Below the pieces are notes generated by a model. That model searched no databases. It was given only the letters and a program-made list of their open reading frames with translations, and had not been told where the DNA came from. A program made the position numbers and the translations under genes. From Helicobacteraceae bacterium (GTDB lineage: Bacteria > Campylobacterota > Campylobacteria > Campylobacterales > Sulfurimonadaceae), in the NCBI GenBank assembly GCA_947498025.1, contig CANMJR010000012.1:1-64000 (forward strand): DNA of 64,000 bases, in the 5' to 3' direction. Numbering within the stretch: the first letter of the stretch is position 1; the number at the start of each line of letters is the position of its first letter. Positions 16,896-25,957 of the stretch are shown piece after piece.

Positions 16896-18926
16896 ATGAT
16901 AAATATAAATGATAAAAAACCGCTTGGTATTTATGACAACTTATCTATACTTTACGCACAGCACACTGAAGAGAGCCATTTTAATAAAAAAATATTGAGT
17001 GCTATGTCGAAAATATTTCACAGTTCTCTAGGGCTGGAAGATACTTTAAATAAATATCTGAACTTTAAAGAGATTAACGGCTTCTTTTTCGATTTGATTA
17101 TTATTGACAATAGATTCGGACTTGATATCTGCCATAAAATTTTAGAGATAAATCCCGCTCAAAAAATCATTATAAAAGTGAGATTAGATAGCAATCAATA
17201 TCTGTCGAGCTTTTATATAAATGGGTTTGATGACTTTATTTATGAGCCGCTGAGCAAGCTCTCGATTGAAAAAACAATCAATGCCATACAAAAAAAAGAA
17301 TCTAATCCTCTTTTAGTCGACAATAAAGAAGATATAAATATTTCCAATATAGTCTCCATGTATGAAGATAAACTTTATGACATGCAAAGAAAACTTGAAC
17401 AGAGAAGTGAATTTTTTGCGAGTATGAGTCATGAGATACGAACGCCTATGAACGCAATTATAGGGCTGAGTCAGACACTTTTGCAAGATAGCACTCTCAG
17501 CAGAGAGCAGCAGGAGACCGTAAAAACAATCCATCAATCTTCAAACATGTTACTTACCATCATAAACGATATTTTGGATTTCTCAAAAATAGAGGCCGGC
17601 AAAATCTCTCTTGAAAAAACATCCTTTGACTTAAATATGATTCTCAGTTATTTGGCAGACATGATGAGTCTCAAAGCAAAAGAAAAGGGTATAAAACTAA
17701 CATTTGTCATAGATCACAACATCGGCAAAAATTATCTCGGCGACCCTTTGCGTATCTCTCAGGTGCTGCTAAATTTACTAAGTAATGCTGTAAAGTTTAC
17801 CAACGAGGGAGGAGTAACGCTTCGCATTAAAACAGTGGACAGCGCTGAGGAAAGCTCCACTATCGAGTTTGAAGTGAGCGATACGGGAATAGGTTTAAAA
17901 GAGGAAGAGATTCAAAATCTTTTTCAAAGCTACTCACAAGCATCTTCGCAAACAAGCCGTAAATATGGCGGAACGGGCTTGGGACTGACAATATCTAAAA
18001 AACTCGTTGAGATTATGAACGGAAAAATTTGGGTGAAGAGCGAATTTGGCAAGGGTTCATCCTTTTTTGTCAGCCTTACTTTGGACACAGATAAAGATAA
18101 AAGAAAATATCGTCTCCCTTCAAAAGATATAATGCAGATGAGAGTCTTGATTATTGACTCAGATGTAGAGTCTGTTGATTCGCTGACAAATTTAATAGGA
18201 TACTTCCACATGCCTGTGCAGAGCGCCGCGAATATGGAGGATGCCAAAGAGTTGATGGCAAAGAATGGGTTTGATATTTTATTTATAGATAAAGATTTAT
18301 TCGATTTATTGGATGTCAAGTCATACAAATTAGAGAAGAAGTCGCATATAGTTTTGATAGAGTGTTGGGCGAATATATTAAGAAATGAAAAAATTGATTA
18401 TTCGACTGTGGATGAACTCCTAAAGAAGCCTTTTCATCAACAAAGAATTTTTGAAATACTTTCGAGTTTATACAATATAAACGGTATTCCAAATAATACG
18501 GCACAGATAGACAAATATAATAAAGATAGTGTTAGAGCTCTAGGTTTTCACAAAATACTCATAGCAGAAGACAATAAAATCAATCAAAAAGTGATGAGCG
18601 GGCTTCTTCGCGGCACAGAGATAGAGATTGAATTTGCAGATGACGGGCAAGAAGCTTTAAATAAGTTAGAGACATACAGTGTGCCCTATGAACTCATTTT
18701 TATGGATATAAACATGCCCAATATGGATGGACTCATGGCTTCTCAAATAATCAGAAAAAAGAGTCTGTTTGACAACATACCGATTGTTGGATTGAGCGGA
18801 TATGGAAGTGAAAAAGACACAGAGCAGGCAAAAAATGCAGGCATGCAAGAGTATCTGTTCAAACCAATTGATGTAAAAGCGCTCTACGAGGTGTTGAATA
18901 AATATTTAAGTGATTCAAAAAACTAA
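16896..18926 (+). CDS. Cytoplasmic hybrid histidine kinase with three receiver-like domains
   Basis: A 676-residue protein with no membrane segment. Residues about 15-130 look like a degenerate receiver (FDLIIIDNRFG). HisKA follows with MSHEIRTPMNAI, phospho-accepting His179, then a full HATPase domain (NLLSNAVKFT, DTGIGL, KYGGTGLGLTIS). Residues about 408-505 form a second degenerate receiver (VLIIDSDVESVDS, LFIDKDLFDLLD). The C-terminal receiver at about 548-670 is intact (ILIAEDNKINQKVM, LIFMDINMPNMDG, KP). The layout is of the BarA/ArcB phosphorelay type without an Hpt domain. Partner and signal are unknown. AAGGTGA precedes the ATG. Confidence 0.88.
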   Translation: MININDKKPLGIYDNLSILYAQHTEESHFNKKILSAMSKIFHSSLGLEDTLNKYLNFKEINGFFFDLIIIDNRFGLDICHKILEINPAQKIIIKVRLDSNQYLSSFYINGFDDFIYEPLSKLSIEKTINAIQKKESNPLLVDNKEDINISNIVSMYEDKLYDMQRKLEQRSEFFASMSHEIRTPMNAIIGLSQTLLQDSTLSREQQETVKTIHQSSNMLLTIINDILDFSKIEAGKISLEKTSFDLNMILSYLADMMSLKAKEKGIKLTFVIDHNIGKNYLGDPLRISQVLLNLLSNAVKFTNEGGVTLRIKTVDSAEESSTIEFEVSDTGIGLKEEEIQNLFQSYSQASSQTSRKYGGTGLGLTISKKLVEIMNGKIWVKSEFGKGSSFFVSLTLDTDKDKRKYRLPSKDIMQMRVLIIDSDVESVDSLTNLIGYFHMPVQSAANMEDAKELMAKNGFDILFIDKDLFDLLDVKSYKLEKKSHIVLIECWANILRNEKIDYSTVDELLKKPFHQQRIFEILSSLYNINGIPNNTAQIDKYNKDSVRALGFHKILIAEDNKINQKVMSGLLRGTEIEIEFADDGQEALNKLETYSVPYELIFMDINMPNMDGLMASQIIRKKSLFDNIPIVGLSGYGSEKDTEQAKNAGMQEYLFKPIDVKALYEVLNKYLSDSKN

Positions 18927-18980
18927 GGTTTAAATCTTATTTTGATACAATTTAAAAATCTTAAAATCAAAAAAAGTGTT

Positions 18981-19015
18981 CAAACGGACGCGTTCGTTTG
19001 AGTGCGTAACATCAG
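18981..19015 (+). repeat. Dispersed hairpin repeat, copy 2 (solo terminal hairpin)
   Basis: Only the right end is present: the stem TTCAAACG/CGTTTGAG around GACGCGTT, then TGCGTAACATCAG. It sits between the hybrid kinase stop and the pyrC start, immediately before the pyrC ribosome binding site, and so could affect pyrC mRNA folding. Confidence 0.65.
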
Positions 19016-19032
19016 TAATTACAAGGAAAAAC

Positions 19033-20040
19033 ATGAAAACTCATACACTTCTAATGCCTCTTGACATGCACCTTCATCTCCGTGACGGGGTTATGCTTGA
19101 GACCGTTGCTCCGCTTTCTGCTTATAGTTATAGCGGTGCTATTGTTATGCCGAATTTAGTTCCGCCGGTTGAAACACTCGAAGATGTGAAGGCGTATAAA
19201 CAACGCATTATGGCAGCCGTTCCGAACGACTTCTTTGAGCCTTACATGACCCTTTTTTACAAAAACTATGACAAGGCATTTTTAAAGAGCGTTGCCGATG
19301 AAATCATCGCAATAAAACTCTATCCTGCCGGAATTACGACAAACTCTGAGGGTGGCGTCTCTTCGTTTAATATTGAAGAGATGCGAGAGACTCTGCAGAC
19401 CATGAGCGACCTTGCGATTCCTCTTTGTGTGCATGGTGAAACGGACGGTTTTGTTATGGACAGAGAGGCTGAGTTTATGGGCATCTATGAACTTTTAGCA
19501 ACCTCATTTCCAAAACTAAAAATTATTATGGAGCATATCACGACAAAAGCAGCGGTTGAAATGCTCGATAAGCACGAAAATCTTTACGCAACCATTACCG
19601 TGCATCACCTTATCTTAACGCTCGATGATGTTGTAGGAGGCATGATGAAACCGCATCTCTTTTGCAAGCCGATTGCAAAACGACCGGAAGATTTGGATGC
19701 GCTTTTAACCGTGGCACTCGAAGCGCACCCTAAAGTTATGTTCGGTTCGGACTCAGCGCCGCACCCAAAAGAGAAAAAAGAGTCATGCGGATGTGCGGCG
19801 GGAGTTTTTACGGCACCGATTTCTTTACAATTGCTGTGTGAAATATTCGAGCAGTATGATAAACTCCACAATCTTCAGGCTTTTGTGAGCGATAATGCGC
19901 AGAATATCTATGGAATATGTGCAGAATTCAAAGAGGTTACCCTTGAAAAACGCCCGTTTGTAGTGCCAGAGACTTATGGTTCCGTTGTTCCTATGTATGC
20001 CGGCGAAATCATTGCATGGGCGATTGAGAGTGTCGATTAA
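19033..20040 (+). CDS. pyrC: Dihydroorotase
   Basis: A 335-residue zinc enzyme of pyrimidine biosynthesis that cyclises carbamoyl aspartate to dihydroorotate. The metal-binding HxH is in [10 protein letters not shown] (residues about 10-19). The carboxylated lysine lies in AIKLYPAG, further histidine ligands lie in LCVHGE and ITVHHL, and the catalytic Asp is in FGSDSAPHP. This is the short class II (E. coli PyrC) type. ATG at 19033 has AAGGA upstream; an in-frame upstream start (18976) would translate the repeat copy and is rejected. The end overlaps the following response regulator gene by 11 bases. Confidence 0.93.
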   Translation: MKTHTLLMPLDMHLHLRDGVMLETVAPLSAYSYSGAIVMPNLVPPVETLEDVKAYKQRIMAAVPNDFFEPYMTLFYKNYDKAFLKSVADEIIAIKLYPAGITTNSEGGVSSFNIEEMRETLQTMSDLAIPLCVHGETDGFVMDREAEFMGIYELLATSFPKLKIIMEHITTKAAVEMLDKHENLYATITVHHLILTLDDVVGGMMKPHLFCKPIAKRPEDLDALLTVALEAHPKVMFGSDSAPHPKEKKESCGCAAGVFTAPISLQLLCEIFEQYDKLHNLQAFVSDNAQNIYGICAEFKEVTLEKRPFVVPETYGSVVPMYAGEIIAWAIESVD

Positions 20041-20686
20041 AATTTTACTCCTAGAAGATGACCGGCTTTTTGCAGAGACTCTTACAGATTTACTTGAAGA
20101 GAGCGGCTTCGAGGTCACACATGTTCCAAACGGTCAGGATGCTTTAGATGCAACATTTGACAAAAAGTTTGACATCTATCTGCTTGATATCAATGTGCCG
20201 CTTCTGAGTGGAATCACACTTTTACAAGAGCTTCGAGATTCAAACGACACTACACCGGCTATATTTTTAACATCCAACAAAGATAAAGAGATGTTAAAAA
20301 ACGGCTTTTTAAGCGGAGCAGATGACTACATTGCAAAACCCTTCGACAGTGATGAGCTTTTGCTGAGAGTAGAGGCACTGCTAAGACGAACAAAAGCAAA
20401 TAAAGCAAAATGCGTAAAACTCCTTTGCCACGACGAATTGCACCAAAGATTTTTTTATGACTCTGTTGAGATGGATTTGTCAAAAAAAGAGTATGAACTG
20501 CTGCTACTTCTTATGCGGCATGCGGATAATGCAGTTCCAAAAGAGCTCATTTTAGATGAACTTTGGAGTTCCTCAGAGTCGGGGAGTGACGGAGCGATTA
20601 GGGTTTACATCAACCGCATTAAACAGCTTCTTCCGCAGATGGAGATACAAAATATTCGCGGTATCGGCTATAAGCTTGTTTCGTAA
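20030..20686 (+). CDS. OmpR-family response regulator
   Basis: A 218-residue regulator with a receiver domain ([15 protein letters not shown], the phospho-acceptor Asp in [13 protein letters not shown], and the lysine in YIAKPFDS) and an OmpR/PhoB winged helix ([14 protein letters not shown], ending [11 protein letters not shown]). I choose GTG at 20030, which overlaps the pyrC stop and places the receiver at the N-terminus as in the family; the frame is open upstream, but the extra residues are not receiver-like. It overlaps the histidine kinase gene by 11 bases, forming a standard pair. The regulon is unknown. Confidence 0.85.
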   Translation: MSIKILLLEDDRLFAETLTDLLEESGFEVTHVPNGQDALDATFDKKFDIYLLDINVPLLSGITLLQELRDSNDTTPAIFLTSNKDKEMLKNGFLSGADDYIAKPFDSDELLLRVEALLRRTKANKAKCVKLLCHDELHQRFFYDSVEMDLSKKEYELLLLLMRHADNAVPKELILDELWSSSESGSDGAIRVYINRIKQLLPQMEIQNIRGIGYKLVS

Positions 20687-21506
20687 TCTTCGTATAAATA
20701 TTTTTGTTTACTACTTTTTAACAGTACTCACTTTTTTGGGAATTTTGTACTACTTTTTGGCTGTTACAGATACTAAAAATATTTTTTTACTGGCTGTTGT
20801 GATGCTCTGTTTTGTAACTCTTTCGGGTGTTTTTATCTCTAAGCTCTCTATTGACCCCTTAGAAGAGCATGTGCAGAATCTGCAAAACCTCTCAAAAGAG
20901 ACACTCCATGAGCTGAATCTTCCAATCAGCACTATAATGACTAACTCCCACTTGCTTAAAAAAAACATGACAAACGAAAAGGATTTAAAACGGATGCAGA
21001 GGATAGAGAGTGCCTGTGCCATGCTTCAAGAGCGATATAATGAACTCGATTACATGATAAAAACACAAACGCAAAAAATAATAAAAGAGAGTTTTGAGTT
21101 AAGCGAGCTTGTACAAAAAAGAGTTGATTTTTTGGAGTCTCTTTATCCGCATGCTACTTTTACTACAGAGCTTCAAACTACTCAGATAATCGGCGATAGA
21201 ATCGGTCTTGCAAAGATTGTTGACAACATCATCGATAATGGTGTAAAATACTCGCCAAATAGCCCGAAAATAGAGATAAAGTTAAATAATTTTGAGCTTC
21301 ATATCCAAGACAGCGGTGCCGGCATGGATGAAGTTGAACTTTTACAAATTTTTGACAACTACTATCAGAGCAATACGAACATGCAAGGTTTTGGAATAGG
21401 ACTGAGTATGGTAAAAAGATTTTGCGATAGACATGGTATTGGACTCAATTTCAAATCCAAAAAAAATACAGGAACAACTGTAACACTTAAATTTAAGGAA
21501 AATTAA
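20676..21506 (+). CDS. Membrane histidine kinase, partner of the OmpR-type regulator
   Basis: A 276-residue kinase starting at TTG 20676, inside the regulator gene. Two TM segments (about residues 8-29 and 34-55) leave almost no periplasmic domain, so the sensor is probably intramembrane. The phospho-accepting histidine is His78 in KETLHELNLPIS, which is the divergent H-box common in Campylobacterota. The ATPase domain shows DNIIDNGVKYS, DSGAGMDE and GFGIGLSMV. The stop overlaps the exbB ATG by one base (TAATG). An upstream ATG at 20556 would run through the regulator and is not credible. Confidence 0.8.
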   Translation: MFRNLRINIFVYYFLTVLTFLGILYYFLAVTDTKNIFLLAVVMLCFVTLSGVFISKLSIDPLEEHVQNLQNLSKETLHELNLPISTIMTNSHLLKKNMTNEKDLKRMQRIESACAMLQERYNELDYMIKTQTQKIIKESFELSELVQKRVDFLESLYPHATFTTELQTTQIIGDRIGLAKIVDNIIDNGVKYSPNSPKIEIKLNNFELHIQDSGAGMDEVELLQIFDNYYQSNTNMQGFGIGLSMVKRFCDRHGIGLNFKSKKNTGTTVTLKFKEN

Positions 21507-21955
21507 TGCAAACAGAAAATTTGCTTCTTTACGCAGAAAACGCTCTCGACTACGGAGTTATCGGTCTTTTGATACTTATGAGTATTATCACTTTATGGTT
21601 ATTTATAGAGAGAATGATGTTTTTTGCAACGGTTAGAATAGAAGACTACACACATAGAGATACGCTTGAAATAGATTTAACCGACAACTTAAGCATAATC
21701 AGTGCGATAGGTTCCAATGCCCCTTATGTAGGACTTTTGGGTACAGTTATCGGGATAATGCTTACATTTTACACTATGGGCGATGTTGGTGCGGTGGATG
21801 CAAAAAAAATCATGGTAGGACTCGCTATGGCACTCAAAGCAACGGCTATGGGGCTTGTTGTAGCGATGCCGGCAATTGTTACCTATACGATTTTGCTTAG
21901 AAAAGTTGAAAAGATTTTGACCGTTTTTGATGTAAAAAACGACAAAAAAAGCTGA
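21506..21955 (+). CDS. exbB: ExbB/TolQ/MotA-type proton channel subunit
   Basis: A 149-residue inner-membrane protein with three TM segments (about residues 15-36, 65-90 and 105-130). The conserved channel region reads SNAPYVGLLGTVIGIMLTFY and MALKATAMGLVVAMPAI. It is of the short ExbB type that energises TonB-dependent uptake by proton flow. It shares one base with the histidine kinase stop and is followed after 8 bases by exbD. No tonB is visible nearby. Confidence 0.88.
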   Translation: MQTENLLLYAENALDYGVIGLLILMSIITLWLFIERMMFFATVRIEDYTHRDTLEIDLTDNLSIISAIGSNAPYVGLLGTVIGIMLTFYTMGDVGAVDAKKIMVGLAMALKATAMGLVVAMPAIVTYTILLRKVEKILTVFDVKNDKKS

Positions 21956-21963
21956 GCACTCCC

Positions 21964-22350
21964 ATGCTGCGAAAAAACAGAAAAAGATTTGATGAGATAA
22001 ATGTAATCCCTTTTATAGACATCATGCTTGTTCTTTTGGTAATGGTTTTGACAACTGCCACATTTATCAAGCAGGGAGTTATTCCGGTGGAACTTCCTGA
22101 GGCAAAAACTACCACAAAAGAGGATGTAAAAAAAGAGGTTACGGTCTATGTGAACGCTAAAGGTGAGATGTTTTTTGAAAAGGAAAAAGTTGAACTAAAA
22201 GCACTCGAGGAAAAACTCTCAAAAATTCCAAAAGAGCAGACCGTTGTTTTAAGAAGTGACAAAGAGTCAAGATTTCAAGATTTTGTAAGCGTTATGGATA
22301 TACTTAAAAGATTAGGGCATGAGCAGCTTTACATAGTTACTAAAGAGTAG
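21964..22350 (+). CDS. exbD: ExbD/TolR-type biopolymer transport protein
   Basis: A 128-residue protein with a single N-terminal TM segment (about residues 14-35). The motif NVIPFIDIMLVLLVMVLTTA contains the conserved proton-carrying aspartate. A periplasmic domain of about 90 residues ends with KRLGHEQLYIVTKE. It works with ExbB. It is the last gene of the pyrC - regulator - kinase - exbB - exbD chain; a dispersed repeat copy begins within 15 bases of its stop. Confidence 0.88.
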   Translation: MLRKNRKRFDEINVIPFIDIMLVLLVMVLTTATFIKQGVIPVELPEAKTTTKEDVKKEVTVYVNAKGEMFFEKEKVELKALEEKLSKIPKEQTVVLRSDKESRFQDFVSVMDILKRLGHEQLYIVTKE

Positions 22351-22360
22351 TAAAACTCCT

Positions 22361-22461
22361 TGTAATTCTCGAAAAACAAAGTTTTCGTAGCTTTAGGGGG
22401 TTGTAGGGACATTTGTCCCTGCCACTAAAACGGACGAGTTCGTTTTAGTGCGTAACATCAG
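22361..22461 (+). repeat. Dispersed hairpin repeat, copy 3
   Basis: The copy contains CGAAAAACAAAGTTTTCG, the core GTAGCTTTAGGGGGTTGTAG, the stem GGGACATTTGTCCC, the terminal stem ACTAAAACG/CGTTTTAGT, then GCGTAACATCAG. It fills the space between the exbD stop and the stop of the convergent small membrane protein gene, ending exactly where that stop codon begins. Confidence 0.8.
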
Positions 22462-22695
22462 TTAGTACGCTTTTGGTAACAACTTTATCCCCGAAGAGTT
22501 CACCTCTTCAATATTTTTCATAGGTTTGTTGGTGTATGAGACCTCGTTCACGCTTGTGTCAAAAACCTTTTTATCTACACTCTCTACTTCATTAAAAAGC
22601 GTAGTCGCTATGAAAAAAAGTATCATAATAATCACCACGCTGACATATAAAAGTATATAGTTTTTAATGTGACCTGATTCGAAAGGATTTTCCAT
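22462..22695 (-). CDS. Small single-span membrane protein, unknown function
   Basis: A 77-residue protein with one TM segment at about residues 13-34 (ILLYVSVVIIMILFFIATTL) preceded by a short polar N-terminus and followed by a polar tail. No family is recognised. ATG at 22695 has GAG upstream at a suitable distance. It is convergent with exbD, with a hairpin repeat between the two stops, and divergent from tpx. The clear hydrophobic span and the codon use support a real gene. Confidence 0.5.
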   Translation of the reverse strand: MENPFESGHIKNYILLYVSVVIIMILFFIATTLFNEVESVDKKVFDTSVNEVSYTNKPMKNIEEVNSSGIKLLPKAY

Positions 22696-22803
22696 TTGAA
22701 CTCTTTGTATTTTTAAAAAGATTATATAGGAAGATAGCAGTAAATAAGATAAATTACACTCTTTTTATGATAACATAAGTCCAAAATTCTTTAAGGAAAC
22801 TTT

Positions 22804-23313
22804 ATGCAAACAACGATGTTTAAAGGCACAACTGTAAATTTGGCAGGCAATGCCGTTAATGTAGGAGACAAAGCTCCGGTTGTGAGTGCGGTTGGAATTG
22901 ACCTGAATGATGTTGAGATTGGCGGAGCTAAAGATAAAATACAGTTAATTGTTACTGTTCCTTCCCTAGAGACCAAAACATGTGCTGCTGAAACAAGAAG
23001 ATTTAACGAAGATGTAAACAACCTCGATATTTGTGAGACAACCGTTATCTCTATGGATTTACCTTTTGCATCGGAGCGTTTTTGTACCACAGAGGGTATA
23101 GAAAACTTAACAGTCGCTTCAGACTACATTGATAAAGCTGTAAGCAGAGCCTATGGTGTACTTATGGATGATAATAAATTAAAAGGCTTAAGTGCAAGAG
23201 CTGTTTTTGTTATTGACAGAAGCGGACATGTGGTTTATAAAGAGATAGTTTCTGAGGTAACGGCAGAGCCAAATTACACGGCAGCCCTCGATGCTATAAA
23301 AGAGGCTCGATAA
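22804..23313 (+). CDS. tpx: Thiol peroxidase
   Basis: A 169-residue atypical 2-Cys peroxiredoxin that reduces alkyl hydroperoxides using thioredoxin. The peroxidatic Cys60 is in VPSLETKTCAAETRRF and the resolving Cys94 in ERFCTTEG, as in E. coli Tpx. TTTKG-like residues at the N-terminus and the DRSGHVVYKEIV strand are also typical. ATG at 22804 has AAGGAA upstream. The stop is only three bases from that of the convergent sensor kinase gene. Confidence 0.93.
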   Translation: MQTTMFKGTTVNLAGNAVNVGDKAPVVSAVGIDLNDVEIGGAKDKIQLIVTVPSLETKTCAAETRRFNEDVNNLDICETTVISMDLPFASERFCTTEGIENLTVASDYIDKAVSRAYGVLMDDNKLKGLSARAVFVIDRSGHVVYKEIVSEVTAEPNYTAALDAIKEAR

Positions 23314-23316
23314 TTT

Positions 23317-25173
23317 TTACGACTTCTTCACAATTGGAATTGTAATAATAAACTCTGCACCTTTAAGAGTATGTCCCATATATTCATACTCTGCATTGTT
23401 TACTGATATGGTACCGCCAAACTGCTCTGTGATAATTCCATAAGTAATATACAAGCCCAAGCCGGTTCCTTTGGATTTGTGCTTTGTGGTGTAATATGGC
23501 TCAAAAATTTTTGACATACTCTTTCCATCAATTCCTCCACCAGAGTCTTTGAGTGTTATTATTACGCTGTTAGCATCACACTTGGCATCAACAAAAAAGT
23601 ACCTATAGATTGCTTCTTTCTCTATGATTGCTTGTATCGCATTATTGTAAATATTTAGGAGAGATTGAATGAAAAGACTCTCATTCTGAGCAAGTGAGCA
23701 ATCATCTACTGTCACAACAATCTCAATATGGCTATTATTGAATGTATCTTTGGTCAGTTTATTTAATTTTTGAATCGCATCTCTCAGATTAAATGGTGCC
23801 AAATCATCAACATTTGAATTGAAGTAGTTTTTAAAATCATCGATTGTCTGAGACAGATATTGGGATTGTCGATTAATTTCATCAGTTACTTCAAGCAAAT
23901 CTTCATTTGTCATCTTGTTCCCCAACAATATTGAAGTTTCAATTTTAACAGTGTTCAGAGAGATAATATTTAAAGGCTGTCGCCACTGATGTGCGATGTT
24001 GCTTAGCATCTCGCCTATTGCTGCCATTCTTGATTGCACCAAAATAAGTTTGTTTTGTTTCTCGATTTCCTTTTTCTGATTAACTATCTCTTTTTTGAGA
24101 TCACCTTTTGTATGAAGCCAATGCTTTTGAAAACTAATGAAGAGTATGCCAAAAGTAAGAATGACAAAAAAGACAACACTCAAAAGAGCAATGTGAAAAA
24201 TCTTATCATAACTAAGTTTGAATATAAGCTCTTTAGGATGATTATACTCATAGATAAAAGTATCTAAATCCACATCCTTTGAGGCAAGTCCCAATACTTT
24301 ATAAACCTTCACTATATCGCTTAATCGATTTATATCTAAATAACCAATAGTTTCATTTTTGATATACGCTAATCGTTTGAGAATTTCACCCTCTTTGATG
24401 AGCTGTATTAGCGTTTTATGTTGCGTATTATGGCGCTTATAGATAATTTCGGCCGTATGTGAAATATTTTCAAAAGCATATTCCCATCCTTTGATAGATG
24501 CCTCATAAAAATCTCTTGTTAATTTAGGATTCTTTTTTATAAAATCTGAAGAGGTGAAAAGAATATCACTATAGAACCCAAACCCATAATCTTTTGGGTG
24601 AAAAATCTTATATCCTATATCTCTGTCTTCCATAACTATCGGCTCATTAGAGATATAGCTTGCTACCGCGTCAACTTTCCTTTTGATAAGATCATCCAAA
24701 TTAAAACTGTGAGGAACTATTTCTATATCTTTTTGAGTTATGCCACTTGAAGAGAGCATCGCCATAACGGATGCTGTACTTTTAGCATCATCTGTAAGCA
24801 TAATTCGTTTGTTTTTTAAATCACTTAGTGAGCTTATATTACTGTCATCCCTAACTAAAAGCATTAATGGATCTTCCTGCAGAATAGCTCCCAATGCAAC
24901 AATATTCTTGCCGTTTATCTTATCTATCAACAGGGACGAACGACCAACCGCAAAGACGGCTCCGCCTTTTTCAATTACTGTAGATAAATCTATTTGATTA
25001 TTAAACTCTTTAATCTCAACATCAATGCCAACATCTTTATAATACCCCATCTCTTTAGCAACATAATACCCTGCAAACTGAAATTGATTGAGCCAATCAA
25101 GCTGTAACACAACCTTCTGATCCGCACATAGAGACATTGACGATAAGAATAATATTAAAATAAATTTTTTCAT
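23317..25173 (-). CDS. NMT1/THI5-like substrate-binding domain fused to a histidine kinase
   Basis: A 618-residue sensor kinase. A signal peptide (residues 1-17) leads into a periplasmic domain of the NMT1/THI5 solute-binding type (residues about 19-260, with VVLQLDWLNQFQFAGYYVAK and KGGAVFAVGRSSLL). A TM segment lies at about 326-347, then a coiled coil and the kinase: GEMLSNIAHQWRQPLNI with phospho-accepting His395, and ATPase motifs NIYNNAIQA, DSGGGI and KGTGLGLYI. The domain order implies that binding of a small periplasmic molecule, possibly a pyrimidine, sulfonate or similar ligand of this superfamily, is signalled to the cytoplasm. No response regulator is adjacent. The DUF1003 gene lies four bases upstream. 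Confidence 0.88.
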   Translation of the reverse strand: MKKFILILFLSSMSLCADQKVVLQLDWLNQFQFAGYYVAKEMGYYKDVGIDVEIKEFNNQIDLSTVIEKGGAVFAVGRSSLLIDKINGKNIVALGAILQEDPLMLLVRDDSNISSLSDLKNKRIMLTDDAKSTASVMAMLSSSGITQKDIEIVPHSFNLDDLIKRKVDAVASYISNEPIVMEDRDIGYKIFHPKDYGFGFYSDILFTSSDFIKKNPKLTRDFYEASIKGWEYAFENISHTAEIIYKRHNTQHKTLIQLIKEGEILKRLAYIKNETIGYLDINRLSDIVKVYKVLGLASKDVDLDTFIYEYNHPKELIFKLSYDKIFHIALLSVVFFVILTFGILFISFQKHWLHTKGDLKKEIVNQKKEIEKQNKLILVQSRMAAIGEMLSNIAHQWRQPLNIISLNTVKIETSILLGNKMTNEDLLEVTDEINRQSQYLSQTIDDFKNYFNSNVDDLAPFNLRDAIQKLNKLTKDTFNNSHIEIVVTVDDCSLAQNESLFIQSLLNIYNNAIQAIIEKEAIYRYFFVDAKCDANSVIITLKDSGGGIDGKSMSKIFEPYYTTKHKSKGTGLGLYITYGIITEQFGGTISVNNAEYEYMGHTLKGAEFIITIPIVKKS

Positions 25174-25177
25174 GTTG

Positions 25178-25900
25178 CTATTCTACCATATTTGCCCTGT
25201 TTTTTGCATATTCGCTCATCTCTGAAAGTTGTTCAATCTGAATCTCTTGTATTTGCATTAGTCTCTCCCACTGCTTAGATAAAAGGTGATCCAGCTTTTC
25301 ATGAATTTGTCTAATCTCTAATTCTGCTTTAAGATTTACTTTATAATCATGCTCAGATCTGATTCTATCTTTTGCCTCTTGGCGATTTTGACTCATCATA
25401 ATTATAGGTGCCTGAATGGCAGCTATACAGGAGAGTATTAAATTTAAAAAGATAAAGGGATAGGGGTCAAAAGGTGGACGAAGCAATAGAATAAATGTGT
25501 TTATTGCTATCCAAATAAATAAAAATAGAGTGAAACTGATAAGAAAAGACCAGCTTCCGCCGAATGATGCAATTTTATCTGCCAGCCTTTCACCGAATGT
25601 CCATTCTTGGCTAAATTCACTTTCCAAATTTTCTGAAATTAGTTCATGTTTCTCTAAGCTTTCCAATACCTCTTTATCAAGGCTTGAAAGTTCTCCTTTT
25701 TCAGATTCTAAAATAGCTTGCACATATTTGTTGCGGTAAACAGATAGGTCTGGGTGGCAGATATAACTTTCATCCGACCACTCAGGATAGTCATGTTTGA
25801 TAAGCTCATATAATGGCTCTCGCAACAGGTGAGCAGAAACAACATCGGATACACCAAATATTTTTTTGCAAACGTTGCACGCATATCTGTTCTTTTTCAT
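25178..25900 (-). CDS. DUF1003 membrane protein
   Basis: A 240-residue protein. The N-terminus has a C-x2-C pair (ACNVCKKIF) and a later CHPDL. The DUF1003 core follows, with two TM segments at about 117-138 and 147-170 around the conserved FDPYPFIFLNLILSCIAAIQ. A basic segment (NRQEAKDRIRSEHDYKVNLK) and a C-terminal coiled coil come last. Function is unknown for the family. It lies four bases upstream of the sensor kinase gene on the same strand. Confidence 0.8.
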   Translation of the reverse strand: MKKNRYACNVCKKIFGVSDVVSAHLLREPLYELIKHDYPEWSDESYICHPDLSVYRNKYVQAILESEKGELSSLDKEVLESLEKHELISENLESEFSQEWTFGERLADKIASFGGSWSFLISFTLFLFIWIAINTFILLLRPPFDPYPFIFLNLILSCIAAIQAPIIMMSQNRQEAKDRIRSEHDYKVNLKAELEIRQIHEKLDHLLSKQWERLMQIQEIQIEQLSEMSEYAKNRANMVE

Positions 25901-25957
25901 ATAGAAACTCCGAAGATTTCACATGCAAAGTTCTTTGACAAGTGAAACGCTTTTTAT

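Noticed and set aside
18976-19032. Longer pyrC start
   Set aside because: It would translate repeat copy 2; ATG at 19033 has a good ribosome binding site and begins just before the conserved metal site.
20556-20675. Longer histidine kinase start within the regulator gene
   Set aside because: The 40 extra residues are out-of-frame translation of the regulator DNA-binding domain; TTG at 20676 gives a normal kinase with two TM segments.
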